This document shows positions 1 through 10,200 of a stretch of 64,000 bases of DNA, piece by piece. The stretch lies in contig NZ_JAUQSX010000001.1 of assembly GCF_030581005.1 (NCBI RefSeq), forward strand, positions 620,001 through 684,000, given 5' to 3'. Origin of the DNA: Hymenobacter mellowenesis. Lineage in GTDB: Bacteria; Bacteroidota; Bacteroidia; Cytophagales; Hymenobacteraceae. Both the position numbers and the translations under genes were made by a program. The notes beneath the pieces were generated by a model. It was not told the origin of the DNA and did no database searches. It saw nothing but the letters and a program-made list of their open reading frames with translations. How positions within the stretch are numbered: the stretch's first letter is position 1; each line of letters starts with the position of its first letter.

Positions 1-35
1 CCCTTCCGCCGGCCAGCGCGTACCTCCGGCCACTT

Positions 36-1001
36 ATGCGCCTGCTGTTCCTTGTGCTTCTATCGTGGCTGCCCCGGTTGGCGGATGCCGCCCCCGCGCC
101 GGCCGATACGCTGCGCCCGCTGAGCCCCGTTCGGCTGCTGCGCTATACCTACGCCAACGACCTGTTTTTCCGCACCGACTATTATTTCACGCAGGGCATG
201 ACGCTCACACTGGTGCACCCAGCCCTGGCCCGGCTGCCGGTGCGGCACCTGCTGGCGGCTGGCCCAGCGGGCAGCACGCAGCAGCACGGCCTCACCCTGC
301 GCTACGATGGATTTACGCCCCTGCGCATTCAGGACGCGTTTATTCGCGTCGGTGACCGGCCGTATGCGGCGTATTTGTACGGGTCGTTTTTCCGAATCAG
401 TACCCAGCCCGTCCGGCGCCAGCGCCTGACCACGGCGCTGGAAATCGGCTTCATTGGTCCGGCCGCGGGCGGAAAGGAATTGCAAACGGCCATCCACCGC
501 GTCACGGGCAACGCAGAGCCGCGCGGCTGGGACTTCCAGGTTCGCAACGCGCCCATCATCGGCTACCGTGTGGTGTTTGAGAAGCAGGTGTGGGCCATAG
601 GCCGCAACGCCGAATGGCTGGCCGACGCGGAGGCGTCGTTGGGCACGCTCTACACCTATGGCAGCACGGGACTGCGGCTGCGTGCCGGGCAGTTCCGGCC
701 TTCCTTCGCCACCTCAAATCCGCTCGACCGCTCGCCGCGCTGGCAGCTTTATGGCGAAGCCCTCTTAGCTGGCCGGCTTATTGGCTACGATGCCACGCTG
801 CAGGGCACGCTCTTCGCCAACAACGACCCGTACACGCTGGCCGCCAGCGCAGTGCGTCGGGCCGTTTTGCGCAGCTCCGGCGGTGTGGTACTTAGCCACG
901 GCGAGCTCAGCTTTAGTGCCACAGCCACCTGGGTGGCGCCGGAATTCGAGGGGAGCCGCTCGCACCGCTGGGGGCAGCTGGGCGTAGCGGTAGCGTTTTG
1001 A
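36..1001 (+). CDS. LpxR-family lipid A deacylase (DUF2219-type outer membrane protein)
   Basis: The 321-residue protein starts with a signal peptide (MRLLFLVLLSWLPRLADA) followed by a motif around residues 40-55 (NDLFFRTDYYFTQG) that resembles the conserved Asn-Asp ... Thr-Asp ... Thr-x-Gly core of LpxR lipid A 3'-O-deacylases. The family forms a 12-strand outer-membrane barrel that removes the 3'-acyloxyacyl chain of lipid A. The C terminus ends in an aromatic residue (VAVAF), as expected for a barrel substrate of the BAM machinery. The length is normal for the family. The gene stands alone, convergent with the downstream EamA gene, with an inverted repeat between them. The family call rests on the N-terminal motif and overall pattern; activity is inferred. 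Confidence 0.72.
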   Translation: MRLLFLVLLSWLPRLADAAPAPADTLRPLSPVRLLRYTYANDLFFRTDYYFTQGMTLTLVHPALARLPVRHLLAAGPAGSTQQHGLTLRYDGFTPLRIQDAFIRVGDRPYAAYLYGSFFRISTQPVRRQRLTTALEIGFIGPAAGGKELQTAIHRVTGNAEPRGWDFQVRNAPIIGYRVVFEKQVWAIGRNAEWLADAEASLGTLYTYGSTGLRLRAGQFRPSFATSNPLDRSPRWQLYGEALLAGRLIGYDATLQGTLFANNDPYTLAASAVRRAVLRSSGGVVLSHGELSFSATATWVAPEFEGSRSHRWGQLGVAVAF

Positions 1002-1018
1002 TGGGATATAAAAAAGCA

Positions 1019-1117
1019 CGTCATGCAGAGCGCAGCGAAGCATCTCGCGTGCTTCAAGTAATTACATAATACACGTACACAGTACACGCGAGATGCTTCG
1101 CTGCGCTCTGCATGACG
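1019..1117. repeat. Family A inverted repeat, copy 1
   Basis: Perfect 33-bp arms (1019-1051 and 1085-1117) share the core GTCATGCAGAGCGCAGCGAA. An A-run (about 1010-1016) precedes it and a T-run (1118-1123) follows it, so the folded RNA would look like a terminator from either side. It lies between the convergent lpxR-like and eamA-like genes. Confidence 0.9.
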
Positions 1118-1145
1118 TTTTTTCCCGCCTCCACCTGCTCCTCCC

Positions 1146-2150
1146 CTACTTAGCCCGGTGGATAATGAGCACGCCGCCCAGAATGACGACCATGCCCACG
1201 AAGTGCCAGATGTTGAACGCCTCGCCATCGAGCGCGCCCAGCGCCAATGCCACAATGGGAATGAGGTAGGTGCTTGATGAGGCAAACAGGGCCGTGGATT
1301 GCTGAATGAGCTTGTTGAACAACACCATGGCTACGGCCGTGCTCATGGTGGCCAGCAGGGCGATGTAGCCGAAGGCCGTCCAGGCGCCGGGCGTAGTGCT
1401 AAGCTTGTGCACGAAATCAGTAGCCAGCAGCAGGAAAGCCAGCGCCGGTCCGCCAATGAGCATGAGCAGCACGGAGGTGACGGCCACCGGCGTGAGGCCG
1501 CTCAACCGATACTTTATCACGTTCACACTCAGGCCGTAGCCGATGGTGGCAGCCAGAATGTAGAGGCCGTACCATGCGTTGCCCTCGCCGGCGGGCGTCG
1601 CGTCGCCGCCGCTGCCGCCCAGCTGTAGCATCACCACCGTGCCCGCCAAGCCCAGCCCGATGCCCAGCACCCGAGCCCCCGTGAGCCGCTGCCCAAACAG
1701 CAGCGCCCCCACCAGCAGCACAAACACCGCCGTGAGGGCATTGAGCACGCCTGCCAGCCCTGAGGCCAGCTTGGTTTCGGCATACGCAAAAAGAAACGCC
1801 GGAATGAGCGTACCCACCACCCCGCTCAATGCCAGCCACTTGAAGCGGCTGCGTTCCACGCTGCCCACGTGCCGCAACGCAAACGGCAGCAGCAGCAACG
1901 CCGCCACGCTCACCCGAATGGCGCCCAGCTCCAGCGCCGAAAACACCACCAGCCCCTTCTTCATCAGGATAAAAGACGTGCCCCAGATGCAGGCCAGAAT
2001 GATGAGCAGCGCCCAGGCCACGGGCGTGGTGGCGGCCGGCGCGGCCGGGGCCAGTGCCTCAGTAGCTTCGAGGGAAGCCGATTCGTCGGCTGCGCCCGTG
2101 GGGCGCGCGTTGGGTGCTAAATCGGCAGTGGGTGGGAATTTAGGATGCAT
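1146..2150 (-). CDS. EamA/DMT-superfamily transporter (RhaT/YdcZ-like drug/metabolite exporter)
   Basis: A 334-residue inner-membrane protein with about ten hydrophobic helices arranged as two EamA repeats. The first begins near residue 45 (WALLIILACIWGTSFILMKKG) and the second near residue 190. The WGTSFI and ALEL..IRV motifs are typical of bacterial DMT carriers that export amino acids or other small metabolites; the substrate cannot be told from sequence. The N-terminal 40 residues are an Ala/Pro-rich cytoplasmic extension, so translation could start later, but no better ATG precedes the first helix. It is convergent with the LpxR-type gene. Confidence 0.85.
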   Translation of the reverse strand: MHPKFPPTADLAPNARPTGAADESASLEATEALAPAAPAATTPVAWALLIILACIWGTSFILMKKGLVVFSALELGAIRVSVAALLLLPFALRHVGSVERSRFKWLALSGVVGTLIPAFLFAYAETKLASGLAGVLNALTAVFVLLVGALLFGQRLTGARVLGIGLGLAGTVVMLQLGGSGGDATPAGEGNAWYGLYILAATIGYGLSVNVIKYRLSGLTPVAVTSVLLMLIGGPALAFLLLATDFVHKLSTTPGAWTAFGYIALLATMSTAVAMVLFNKLIQQSTALFASSSTYLIPIVALALGALDGEAFNIWHFVGMVVILGGVLIIHRAK

Positions 2151-2692
2151 GCCGCAAAGGTACGCGGGCCCTTCGCGGGCCCTTCGCGGGGCCTGGTGCC
2201 CACCGGGGCGGGGTGGTAGCGGCCAGGTTGGCGTTAGCGATAATAGTCGAACTGCCAGCGCTTAAGCCACGGCCCGGCCAGCGCGTACGGCACCCCGAGC
2301 GAGCTGCTCCAGACGTCCATTTTCGCTTGCTCAAGCAACTACCTGCGCTGGTTGAACCGATACCGGGTGATGCCTGCTCGAAATGCGAACCCCGCAGGAG
2401 CGAGTCAACACGCGGGACCAGGTTCAGCCTCTTTTCCAGCCCCGCACGGCTTTCAACTGAAACCTCCGGGCATGAAAGGCGCCGCCGCGACTGAAGGCGG
2501 CGCGTAGCACACTATCCCGGAAGCCACAATCAAAAGCTGACCAAATTAAGCTGAGCATCGCCACAAGAAAATGCGGCCAGGCAACGGTTTACGCTCGCGG
2601 CTACGAGTGGCAGGTATGCCCGCGGCAGCTTATTGGTTTGACGTCGAACCTCGGGTTTGGTATGCATGTTTCATACTTGCCGATTCCTGCCG
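2151..2692. other. Intergenic stretch with no supported gene
   Basis: About 540 bases between the divergent eamA-like gene and hemA hold no convincing coding region. A GC hairpin (arms near 2489-2496 and 2506-2514) lies on the plus strand. On the minus strand a 28-codon frame (2320 to 2234) ends in an aromatic tail (LKRWQFDYYR) that looks protein-like and may be the remnant of a decayed gene. Short direct repeats of GGGCCCTTCGC lie near 2168-2190. I could not match the region to a known RNA family. Confidence 0.5.
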
Positions 2693-2700
2693 TAATTTTG
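2693..2700 (+). promoter_or_regulatory. Putative hemA promoter, -7 element
   Basis: TAATTTTG matches the Bacteroidota -7 consensus TAnnTTTG and lies 27 nt before the ATG at 2728. The -33 region has TTT rather than TTG at about 2669-2671. A transcript starting here would exclude the in-frame ATG at 2638. Confidence 0.5.
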
Positions 2701-2727
2701 CAGCCCGGTTTCGTACCGATTTACTCT

Positions 2728-3999
2728 ATGTCGCATCCGTTCAAGGCCGTCAGCCTCTCCTTTAAGAAAGCCCCGCTTGCCATCCGCGAGCTGCTTTCGC
2801 TGGACGAGGCCGCTTGCCGCCGCTTCCTGAATACGCTGCACAATGAGCTGGCCCTCACCGACCTGCTTGTACTGAGCACCTGCAACCGCACCGAGGTGTA
2901 CTACGCCGCCGAGGACGACCGCAGCCGCGAAATCATCCTCGCGCTGGGCAGCCTCAAAGGCCGCGCCGACATCGGCCAGTTCCTCCCCTACTTCGACCTG
3001 CTGCCCACCGCCGACGCGGCCGTGCAACACCTTTTCGAAGTCGCCATGGGCCTCGACGCCCAAGTGGTGGGCGACCTGCAAATCAGCAACCAAGTGAAAA
3101 CGGCCTACCAGTGGTCGGCCGATGCCGACGCCGCCGGCCCTTTCCTGCACCGCCTGCTGCACACGGTTTTCTTCACCAACAAGCGCGTGCAAACCGAAAC
3201 CAGCTTCCGCGACGGCGCTGCGTCGATAAGCTACGCCGCCCTGGAGCTGGTGGAAGAGCTGACCGCCGACGTGGCCAACCCCAAGGTATTGGTGGTGGGC
3301 CTGGGCGAAATCGGGGCTGATGTATGCCGCCATCTGGCCGCCAGCAAGGCCTTTGGTGAAGTCACCCTCTGCAACCGCACCCGCGCCAAGGCCGAAGAGC
3401 TGGCCGCCGAGTGCAACATGCGCATCGTGGAGTTTGAAAACCTCGTGCCCGCCCTCAAGGAAGCTGACGTCATCATTTCCTCCATCAACCGCGCCGAGCC
3501 GTTCTTTACCAAAGAGCTGGTGCAGCACCTCGACGTGCTCAGCTTCAAGTTCTTCATCGACCTGAGTGTGCCCCGCAGCATTGCCGCCGATGTGGAGCAG
3601 GTGCCCGGCGTGCTGGTGTATAACATCGACGCCATTCAGAGCAAGGCATCAGCCGCGCTGCAAACCCGCCTGGCGGCCGTGCCGCAGGTGCGCGCCATCA
3701 TCGGCGAAAGCATTGCCGGCCTCAACGATTGGGCCAAGGAAATGATGGTGTCGCCCCTCATCCAGAAAATGAAGGCCAGCCTGGAGCAGTTGCGCCAGGA
3801 AGAGCTGGACCGCTTCCAGAAAAAAGCCACCCCCGCCGAAAGCAAGCTTCTCGACGACGCCACCCGCTCGCTGATGCAGAAGATTCTCAAGCAGCATGTG
3901 CTCCAGCTCAAAGCCGCCTGCCGCCGCGACGACGGCGGCCAGCTGGTGGAGCTGCTGGGCGAACTATTCGACCTGGAGAAGACGAGCGAAGCCGTTTAA
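2728..3999 (+). CDS. hemA: Glutamyl-tRNA reductase
   Basis: HemA reduces glutamyl-tRNA(Glu) to glutamate-1-semialdehyde, the first committed step of C5-pathway tetrapyrrole synthesis, in the cytoplasm. The 423-residue protein has the N-terminal catalytic domain with the active-site Cys at about residue 52 in STCNRTE, a Rossmann NADPH-binding motif (VLVVGLGEIGADV) near residue 190, and a helical C-terminal dimerisation domain. I chose the ATG at 2728 rather than 2638 because the protein family begins here (MSHPFKAVSLSFKKAP) and a TAnnTTTG box lies between the two. It is monocistronic, followed by a strong terminator. Confidence 0.95.
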   Translation: MSHPFKAVSLSFKKAPLAIRELLSLDEAACRRFLNTLHNELALTDLLVLSTCNRTEVYYAAEDDRSREIILALGSLKGRADIGQFLPYFDLLPTADAAVQHLFEVAMGLDAQVVGDLQISNQVKTAYQWSADADAAGPFLHRLLHTVFFTNKRVQTETSFRDGAASISYAALELVEELTADVANPKVLVVGLGEIGADVCRHLAASKAFGEVTLCNRTRAKAEELAAECNMRIVEFENLVPALKEADVIISSINRAEPFFTKELVQHLDVLSFKFFIDLSVPRSIAADVEQVPGVLVYNIDAIQSKASAALQTRLAAVPQVRAIIGESIAGLNDWAKEMMVSPLIQKMKASLEQLRQEELDRFQKKATPAESKLLDDATRSLMQKILKQHVLQLKAACRRDDGGQLVELLGELFDLEKTSEAV

Positions 4000-4022
4000 G
4001 CTCCGAGTCTAAACCCGTATTC

Positions 4023-4060
4023 AAATGCCCTGACCTTCCAAAGTCAGGGCATTTCTTTTT
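4023..4060 (+). terminator. Rho-independent terminator after hemA
   Basis: A 12-bp stem (AAATGCCCTGAC / GTCAGGGCATTT) with an 8-nt loop is followed by a CTTTTT run, 23 nt past the hemA stop. Confidence 0.85.
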
Positions 4061-4133
4061 CAGTCGTATTGCGGGGCGGCTTTGCGGGCACCTTGAGTTT
4101 GTAAACAACCTTTTGGGACACAAAGACCCAAAA

Positions 4134-4173
4134 AAGCCGGAGGCCTACCGCAAATGCGGTAGGCCTCCGGCTT
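4134..4173. repeat. Perfect 19-bp inverted repeat upstream of the M36 protease
   Basis: AAGCCGGAGGCCTACCGCA is exactly mirrored after a 2-nt centre. An A-run precedes it (4130-4135) and no T-run follows, so it would terminate minus-strand rather than plus-strand transcripts. It touches the likely -33 box of the next gene, so a regulatory role is possible. Confidence 0.6.
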
Positions 4174-4203
4174 GTAACCGCTTCGGCGCGCGGGGGAAAT
4201 TTG
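4172..4203 (+). promoter_or_regulatory. Putative promoter of the M36 protease gene
   Basis: TTG (4172-4174), a 21-nt spacer and GAAATTTG (4196-4203) fit the Bacteroidota -33/-7 layout, with the first base of the TA dinucleotide substituted. The ATG follows 40 nt later. Confidence 0.4.
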
Positions 4204-4242
4204 TAGTTCCATAGGGCTGCCTTTGGCTAATGCTTCTGAAAG

Positions 4243-7200
4243 ATGATAAAAAACTACTGTTTTCTGCTATTGCTGCTGGCCCTGTTGCTGCCTGCCGCCT
4301 GGCAGCCTGCCCGGGCTCAAACAGAAACCGCACAGCAGGCCACCGAGCTGGCCCTGCGCACCCAGGCCCAATGGGCCGGCACCACCGTGGCCCCGGCCGA
4401 ACTGCGCATTACCAAGGCCTACGTGGAGCCTTCGGGGCTGCTGTATGCCTACGCCCAGCAGCTGCGCGCCGGTATTCCGGTGTATAACCAGGTGGTGACG
4501 TTGGTTTTCAAGGATGGCAAGCTGCGCCACCACGCCGGGCGCTTCTTGCCGGCAGTGGTGTTTGATAAGCTTTCGGCCACGCCCAAGGTGACGGCGGCGG
4601 CGGCCGTGGCCGCGGCGGTAGCCACGCTGCCCGACGCCAGCGGCGAGCGGCCCACGCCCCAGGGCAGCCCCAGCGGCCCCGACCAGCAGCAGAGCTTCGC
4701 CTCGGGCGGGGTGGCGCGTCGGCCCCTGGTGGTGCGGCTGGTGTGGGCGATGAGCCAAGGGCAGCCCCACCTGGCTTGGAACGTGAACGTGGACGTGCGC
4801 GCTTCGGCCGACTGGTTTAACATCCGAGTGGATGCCCTCACTGGCCAGGTGCTGGAGAAGGACAATTGGACGGTGCACGAAGCGGCGGCGCGGCCGGCCG
4901 CCCGGACCGGCGCGGCCGTTCAGCCGCAACGCCTTGTTCAGCCGATGGCCCGGCAGCGCCCCGCCGGCCCGCAACGCACCCAGGCCGTGACGCCGGCCCG
5001 CTACAACGTGGTGCCCTACCCGCGCGAAAACCCGACCGTGGGCACCCTGCGCATGGAGAGCAACCCCTGGCAGAAGGCGGGCATCGGCAACGCGGCCACC
5101 ACCCACGGCTGGCACTTCGACGGCACCACCAACTACACCGATACGCGCGGCAACAACGTGTGGGCCTACGACGACAGCCTCAACCAGGACAAGCCGGGCC
5201 GCTTCGCGCCGGGTACCAGCGCGGGCGGCAACCTGACTTTCGGGCTGGCCCCGGACTTTACCAAAGTGCCGACCACCAGCCAGAACCGCATCGCCGGCAC
5301 CGTGAACCTGTTTTACTGGAACAACATCCTCCACGACGTGCTGTACCAGTACGGCCTGACGGAAGCCACCGGCAACTTCCAGACCGATAACCTGGGCCGG
5401 GGCGGCGTGGGCAGCGACTACGTGCTGGCCGAAGCCCAGGACGGCAGCGGCACCGACAACGCAAACTTCAGCACCCCGCCCGATGGCATCAACGGGCACA
5501 TGCAGATGTACCTGTGGGCCGCGCCGCCGCCGCCTCTCACCATCAAAGTGGATGCGCCGGCCAGCGTGGCGGGTTCCTACAACGCTGTGGAGGCCGCGGT
5601 GAGCGCCAACAACAGCCTCGCCACCCTGGGGCCGATTTCGGGTTCAGTAGCATTTTATCCCGGGGCTACCTCGCTGGCCACCAGCCTGGCCTGCGCGGCG
5701 GCGACGGGCACCCCGCTGGCGGGCAAAATCGCCTTTATTCAGCTGGGCTCGTGCGGGAGCGTTACCTCGGTTGCTAAAATTAAAAATGCGCAGACGGCCG
5801 GGGCCATTGCAGTCATTATGGTCAGCAGCAGCAGCTACGTGCCTTACCAGCTAACCGGTTCCGACAACACCATCACCATTCCGGCTGTGATGGTGTCGAG
5901 AGCCGATGGCGCGTTGCTGGCTGGCCAAGTGGCCAACGACTTGCGGGTGACGCTGCCCAAAGCCACCGGCACGCAGGGGCCTAAGATTGACTGCGCCTAC
6001 GACAACGGCATCGTGGCCCACGAGTTTGGCCACGGCGTGAGCAACCGCCTCACCGGCGGCGGCACCAACACTAGCTGCCTCTACAATGCCGAAGAGGCCG
6101 GCGAGGGCTGGAGCGACTACATCGCCCTGATGATGACCACCGACTGGACCTCGGTCCAAATCACCGACGGCCCCCTGCGGCGGGGCGAGGGCGGCTACGT
6201 GGCGGGCCTGGGAGCCAACGGAGGCACCATCCGGCGATACCCCTACAGCACCGACATGAGCGTGAACCCGCTCACCTACGCCAACATGGCCACCAGCCCG
6301 GAGGTGCACGACATCGGCGAAATCTGGGCCGTCACGCTCTGGGACATGACCTGGAACATCATCCAGCAGCAAAACCGCATCGAGCCCAACCTCTACAACG
6401 GCACCAGCACCGGCGGCAACGCCGTGGCCCTGCAGCTGGTGATGCAGGGCCTGAAGCTGCAGCCCTGCCAGCCTGGCTTCCTCGACAGCCGCGACGCCAT
6501 TCTGGCGGCCGACTCGCTGCTGTATAACGGGCGCTACCACTGCGCCATCTGGGGGGCTTTTGCCCGGCGTGGCATGGGCTACAGCGCCCGCGAGGGCTCT
6601 TCGAACAGCGCCACCGACCAAACCCCGGCCTACGACCTGCCCGCCGTGACGCTGCGCCGAAACACCACGCCCGTGGTCGGCAGCCAGTTCGACATTACCC
6701 TGGCGGCCACCTGCGAGTGCCCCACGTCGCAGAGCACCTACACCATTTCCAATCAGCTGCCGGCCGATTTGCAGTACCTCGGCAGCTCGGGCGGCACCCT
6801 GGGGGCCAACAACACAGTCAGCTTTGCCAACCAGACCTTCACGGCCGGTCAGCAGCGCATTTACCGCATTCAGGCCCAAACGGCTACTGGCAAGGGCTGC
6901 GCCGTAGCCCTGCCCGTGAACGACGACCGCGACGCCAACCAAACCGGCCTGACGGCCGCCGTGGTGAGCGGCAGCGGCGGTTGGACTACTTCCACCGCGG
7001 CCGAGGCCCACGCCGGTGCAGCCGCCTGGAAAGCCCCGGGCCTGACCCTCAACCAGAACTACACGCTCACTTCGGCAGCCTTCACGCCGGGGCCGGAAAC
7101 GATACTCTCGTTTTACCACTATGACCACCTGCTGTACTACGACACCAACCGGGCGCTCGACGGTGGCTTGGTCGGCATCTCGACCGATAACGGCGCGACC

Positions 7201-10200
7201 TGGCAGGACGCGGGCGCGTATTTCGTGCAGGGCGGCTACAACATGGTGTTCATGAACAGCAACGCCAACGTGCCGCGCCCCAACGTGGCCTGCTTCGGCG
7301 GCGCCGACGCGGGCCCTTCGGCCGAATTGTACCGCCCCTCGGTCATCGACTTGTCGTCGTTTAGCGGGCGCAGCATTCTCATCCGGTTTCAGTTGCTGAC
7401 GGGCAAACGGTATCGGGGCGTCGACTACGGCTATACCGGCTGGTACCTCGACGACATCAAGGTGATGAGCGGCTGCGGCGGCCCGCAGCAAGTGAAGCTG
7501 CTCGACGCCAGCAACGCCGTGGCCGACAGCTACAATCAGCCCACTTTCCTGCTGGCGCCCGCGCCGCCCAGCATCGCCAGCTTCAGCCCCAACCCCGGCA
7601 CCGCCGGCCAGGCCGTGACCGTGACGGGCACCAACCTGTTCAACATCTCGGGCCTGACGGTGAACGGCGTGGCCGTGCCCGCCGCGGCCATCCTCAATAA
7701 CACCTCGACCTCGGCCACGTTCCGGGTGCCGCTCACGGCGGCTTCCAGCGGCACCACCACCCTCATTACCCCGCTGGGCACGGCCAATTCCACCGCCCTG
7801 GCCGTGGTGGCGGCCACGCCGCCGGGCAACGCCCTGGCCTTCGACGGCACCGACGACTACGTGAGTTTGCCGCTGCTGGTGAGCAACGATTTCACCATCG
7901 AAACGTGGGTGAATACCACCCAGACCGGCGGCACCGGCACCAGCTGGTGGCAGGGCGTGGGCCTGGTGGATGGCGAAGTGGGCGGCGCCACCAACGACCT
8001 GGGCCTGACGCTGCTGGGCAGCAAGGCCGCCTTCGGCCTGGGCAACGCCGGCAGCGCCGACTACACCATCATTTCCAGCACCAACATCAACGACGGGCGC
8101 TGGCACCACCTGGCCGCCACGCGCCAGGGCGCTACCCTGCAGCTGTACGTAGATGGCGTGCTCGATGCCTCGGGTACGGGAGCTGGCACGGGCGCGCGCA
8201 ATTCGCCCACGCTGCGGCTGGGCGCCATCCAGAGCGGGGCGGGCGGCTACTTCAGCGGACGCCTCGACGAGTTGCGCTTCTACAGCACGGTGCTCACGGC
8301 GGCGAATATTCGGGCTGATATGCAAAGCACCGCCAGCGCCGCACCGGCCAGCCTGACGGCCTATTTCAACTTCGACCAAGGCACGCCTGGCGGCACCAAC
8401 ACCGGCCAGAACATTCTCTTCGACCAAACGGCCAGCGCCTACGCCGGCACCGTGACTAATGCCGACCTCACCGGCACCGCCTCGAACTGGGTGGAAAGCT
8501 ACGCGCTGGTGATGCCCACGGCCACGGCCGCCACGGGCCTGGGAAGCACGGGCTTCACGGCCAACTGGACGGCCCCGGCGGTGGGCTCGGCTGGCAGCTA
8601 CCTGCTTGATGTGGCCACCAATAGCGCCTTCACGGCGATGGTCAGCGGGTCGCCCTTCGCCGTGGCGGGCGGCACGCTAAGCAAGGCGCTCACTGGCCTA
8701 AGCCCCAACACGGCGTACTACTACCGGTTGCGGGCCGAAAAAACCAGCCTGGTGCCCCAGGGCCAGGGCACGCCGTCGAATGCCATTACGGTGACTACCC
8801 GTTGCGCCGTGACGGCGGTGGCACAGAACGTGAGCGCCACGCTGGGGGCGGCCGGCACGGCCACCGTCACGGCCGCGCAGCTCAACAACGGCAGCAGCAG
8901 CTCGTGCACGTCGCTGACGGTAGGCGTCCAGAGAATCATGACCGCCGTGGTGACGGAAGGGGGCACCCTGACCCTGACGGCCCCGACGGGGCAGGTGTTC
9001 ACGGCCGTTACGTTTGCCAGCTACGGCACGCCCACCCGCAACGCCAACGGCACCTACACCGCCAGCAGCTGCCACGCGCCCGTCAGTCAGTCGGTGATGG
9101 AGTCGATTTTGCTAAATAAAAACTCGGGCAGCATCGTGGCCAACAACTTTAATTTCAGCCCGGACCCTTGCGGTGGCGTTCCGAAGCGACTGGTGGTGCA
9201 GGCCGTATATGGCGCGCCACAATCGCAGCTCAGCTACACGTGCACCGACACCGGCGACAACTTGGTGTTGTTCACCGCAACGGCGGGCACGGGTGTAGGC
9301 ACAGCCGTAGCCACGGTCACCGTCAGCCCGCCGGCGCAGGCCAACACCACTTGGAACGGCAGCGCCGGCACCGACTGGGCCGACTGCCGCAACTGGGACT
9401 ACGGCCTGGCCCCCAGCGCCACCGTCGGCGCGGTGCTGCCGGCGGGGAAAAATAACTACCCCAGCCTGCCCAACGGCACCACCACCACCGTGGCCAGCCT
9501 GACCATCGACAACGGCGCCACACTCACCCTGTCCCACCTCGCCACGCTGCAGGTGAACGGCAACTTCGCCAACAACAGCGGCACGACCACCCTCAACGGC
9601 ACCCTTGTCCTCAGCGGCACTGCGGCCCAAACGCTGGGCAGCAGCACCAGCATTGCCCAGCTGCAAGTGAACAAAGCCAGTGGCAGCGTGACGCTGACCC
9701 GCGACCTGCCCATTGGCACGACCTTGACCCTGACCAGCGGCACACTGCTGACCACGACAACTTATAAAGTGGTTTTGGGCAGCGCGGCCACCTTGGCCGA
9801 AACCGATGCCAGCTACGTGACGGGCACTGTGTCGGCCACTCGCCCGCTGGCCGCTGGCACTGCCGAAGACTTTGGCGGCCTGGGCCTCACGCTGCTGCCA
9901 GCTACCGGCTCCGTGGCTCCCGGCAGCACGCTGGTGGTGCGCACCACCGGAGCGGTGCTGACGGGCGCGGGCACTAGCAAGAGCATTCTGCGGTCGTTCG
10001 ATATTCGCCCGACCACTAACTCCGGCCTGAACGTGGCCTTGTCCTTCAGCTACTTCGCTCACGAGCTCAACGGCATTCCGGTGGCTAACTTAGCCTTGTT
10101 TAAATCCGCCAGCGGCACCACGCCCTGGATTTTGCAGCGCGGCACCACGGCCAGCGGCAGCACCGTAAGCAAAACCGGCATCGCCGACTTTTCGGTCTGG

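Noticed and set aside
2140..2334. Minus-strand frame of 64 codons upstream of the EamA gene
   Set aside because: Arg/Pro/Ala-rich with no motif, and it overlaps the EamA start; the other frame at 2234-2320 looks more protein-like but is also unproven.
5851..8427. Long minus-strand open frame (858 codons) opposite the M36 protease
   Set aside because: It is antisense to a well-supported gene, has repetitive Gly/Ala/Val/His composition and no recognisable domain; it results from high GC at third codon positions.
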